Below, piece by piece: positions 8,162 to 9,547 of a stretch of DNA of 9,547 bases. Every line of letters starts with the position of its first letter. The first letter of the stretch is position 1. The stretch spans positions 1 through 9,547 of the forward strand of contig JAHEJE010000091.1 of the NCBI GenBank assembly GCA_024639035.1. The letters run 5' to 3'. Both the position numbers and the translations under genes were made by a program. The notes under the pieces were generated by a model. That model ran no database searches. It worked only from the letters and a program-made list of their open reading frames with translations, and was not told the origin of the DNA. The stretch is from Alphaproteobacteria bacterium (GTDB taxonomy: Bacteria; Pseudomonadota; Alphaproteobacteria; Rhizobiales; Aestuariivirgaceae).

Positions 8162-8932
8162 ATGGCAGAGTTGAAGATCGATCTGTTCGAGTGCTTGAGT
8201 GACAACTACGGTGTCTTGATCCACGACCCGGCAACCGGCGCCACCGCCAGCATCGATGCACCGGAGGAAGCACCGATCGTCTCTGCGCTTGACAGAAACG
8301 GCTGGTCGCTCAGCCATATTTTGGTTACCCACCATCATGCCGACCACACCGGTGCCATACCGACCCTGAAGTCGCGCTACGGCGCCACCGTTGTCGGCAA
8401 CCGCGCCGATGCATCGCGCATTCCCGGCATCGACGTTATGGTCGACGATGGCGGCACCTACGATTTCGCCGGCCATGTGGCCCAGATATTCGACACCTCA
8501 GGCCATACCATCGGGCACATCGCCTACCACTTTGTCGATGACCGCCTGGTATTCGCCGGCGACACCTTGTTCACCCTCGGCTGCGGCCGGGTGTTTGAAG
8601 GCACGATGGATCAGATGTGGCATTCGCTTGCCAAGTTTCGTGCCCTGCCGGCGGACACCACAGTCTATTGCGGCCACGAGTACACCCAGGCCAATGCCCG
8701 CTTCGCCCTGAGCGTCGACCCTGCAAATGCCGTGCTGAAGTCTCGTGCCGAACAGATCGACGAACTGCGCGCCAGCGGCACACCTACGGTGCCGACGACA
8801 ATCGGCGCGGAACTGGCGACCAACCCGTTCCTGCGTCCAGGCGATCCGGCCATCCGCGCCCATCTTGCCATGGTCAAAGAAAGCGATGCCGAAGTGTTCG
8901 CCGAAATTCGTCGGCGCAAAGACAATTTCTAG
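8162..8932 (+). CDS. gloB: Hydroxyacylglutathione hydrolase (glyoxalase II)
   Basis: Metallo-beta-lactamase-fold hydrolase that splits S-lactoylglutathione to D-lactate and glutathione, the second step of methylglyoxal detoxification, in the cytoplasm. The length of 256 residues is normal. The binuclear metal site is complete: THHHADH at 56-62 (His57, His59, Asp61, His62), His115 in DTSGHTIGH, bridging Asp134 in FAGDTLF, and His172 in CGHEYT. CGRVFEGT (141-148) is the glutathione-proximal loop, with Arg and Phe where the human enzyme has Lys and Tyr. The C-terminal helical domain ends in RRRKDNF, where Arg250 and Lys253 match the human glutathione-binding Arg/Lys pair by spacing. A clear GGAG precedes the ATG by 8 nt. 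It is divergent from the methyltransferase-like gene, and its stop codon overlaps that of the exchanger gene on the other strand. Confidence 0.96.
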   Translation: MAELKIDLFECLSDNYGVLIHDPATGATASIDAPEEAPIVSALDRNGWSLSHILVTHHHADHTGAIPTLKSRYGATVVGNRADASRIPGIDVMVDDGGTYDFAGHVAQIFDTSGHTIGHIAYHFVDDRLVFAGDTLFTLGCGRVFEGTMDQMWHSLAKFRALPADTTVYCGHEYTQANARFALSVDPANAVLKSRAEQIDELRASGTPTVPTTIGAELATNPFLRPGDPAIRAHLAMVKESDAEVFAEIRRRKDNF

Positions 8933-9547
8933 CCCAGCAGGATCAGCACATAGGCCATATAGGCGATAAGAAAGCCGGCGCCAGTCCACCGGTTTATGCC
9001 TCTCCAGATCGCGGCAACAACGATCATCAACAGCGACACACCGATCATCAGCGGAATATCGACGCTCATCAACTGCGGCGAAATCTCAAACGGCGCCACC
9101 GCCGCCGTCGCGCCGCCGATGCCGAGAACATTGTACACGTTCGAGCCCAGCACATTGCCCAGTGCGAGCTCGGGGTGCTTGCGCAGAGCGGCAATCACCG
9201 AGGTCGCAAGTTCCGGCAGCGAAGTGCCGATGGCGACCACCGTCAGACCGATGACCTCCTCGCTGATGCCCCACAGCGCGGCCAGTTCCACTGACCCTTC
9301 GACCAGAAGTTTGCCGCCATAGATCGCCGCCCCGGTGCCCAGTACCGTCAGCCCCAGGCTGATCCAGAACTTAGGACACCGCACGTCGAAAGGCTCTATT
9401 TCCTCTCCGGCCAGCGCCGCCGCCACCGCGGTTGCCTTGCGTTCGCGCGACATCAGGGTCCACATATAGATCACCAGACCGCTGATGAAGACGACACCGG
9501 CCGTCCGCGTCAGTCCCCCGGCCAGACCCGCCAGTGCCAGCATCACC
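8929..9547 (-). CDS. CaCA-family Ca2+/Na+:H+ exchanger, C-terminal part
   Basis: Integral inner-membrane cation exchanger of the calcium/cation antiporter superfamily (YrbG-like). The frame runs off the right window edge, so only about 205 C-terminal residues are visible; the N-terminal half with the alpha-1 repeat is missing because of the window limit. The alpha-2 repeat is clear: GTSLPELATSVIAA (107-120 of the visible part), with the conserved Glu in SLPE expected to bind the cation, then GNVLGSNVYNVLGIGG (130-145). Hydrophobic segments suggest about five transmembrane helices, at roughly 15-31, 60-77, 95-120, 130-151 and 162-180, with a last one at 189-204 possible. A hydrophilic loop rich in Arg, Lys and Glu at 33-56 fits the link between the two halves. 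Full family length is about 310-340 residues. Which ion is moved cannot be told. It converges on gloB with a 4-base stop overlap. Confidence 0.9.
   Translation of the reverse strand, partial: VMLALAGLAGGLTRTAGVVFISGLVIYMWTLMSRERKATAVAAALAGEEIEPFDVRCPKFWISLGLTVLGTGAAIYGGKLLVEGSVELAALWGISEEVIGLTVVAIGTSLPELATSVIAALRKHPELALGNVLGSNVYNVLGIGGATAAVAPFEISPQLMSVDIPLMIGVSLLMIVVAAIWRGINRWTGAGFLIAYMAYVLILLG

Noticed and set aside
8065..8205. Upstream extension of the methyltransferase-like gene to 8205
   Set aside because: It would overlap the gloB start and its ribosome site, and the added residues look like translated intergenic DNA. The compact start at 8064 is better.

Overview
The window looks like a chromosomal stretch from a high-GC alphaproteobacterium, most likely of the Hyphomicrobiales (Rhizobiales) type. 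This rests on protein content: a DUF2125 protein, a TyrC-type dehydrogenase, a short chorismate mutase with a long tail, a HisC in an aromatic cluster, and an SAM-methyltransferase/gloB pair. No insertion sequence, phage gene, CRISPR array, tRNA or rRNA was found. The region reads as housekeeping metabolism plus one oxidative-stress module. I do not see a clearly new multi-gene system.

Layout, left to right. (1) Bases 1-854, plus strand: the 3' part of a DUF2125 gene cut by the window edge. (2) Bases 965-3175, minus strand: katG, a full-length bifunctional catalase-peroxidase. A 272-bp divergent intergenic region separates it from oxyR (3448-4413, plus strand), which encodes the peroxide sensor with both redox cysteines. 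This gap holds three 16-bp inverted repeats in its AT-rich oxyR-proximal part and a fourth dyad in the katG leader. (3) Bases 7234 down to 4410, minus strand: a tight three-gene aromatic amino-acid operon, chorismate mutase - hisC - tyrC, with gaps of 13 and 4 bp. (4) Bases 7321-8064, minus strand: a SAM-methyltransferase-like protein, divergent from gloB (8162-8932, plus strand). (5) Bases 8929-9547, minus strand: the C-terminal part of a calcium/sodium:proton exchanger family membrane protein, cut by the right edge.

How the genes work together. The aromatic operon covers chorismate to prephenate (chorismate mutase), oxidation of prephenate or arogenate towards tyrosine (TyrC), and the transamination step (HisC family, which may also serve histidine synthesis). 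KatG destroys hydrogen peroxide and OxyR is its expected activator. GloB finishes methylglyoxal detoxification with glutathione. Both convergent gene pairs that touch (oxyR/tyrC and gloB/exchanger) overlap by exactly 4 bases at their stop codons. The points most worth a second look are the degenerate P-protein-like tail of the chorismate mutase, the unusual cofactor motif of the methyltransferase-like protein, and the operator architecture and missing Shine-Dalgarno at oxyR.
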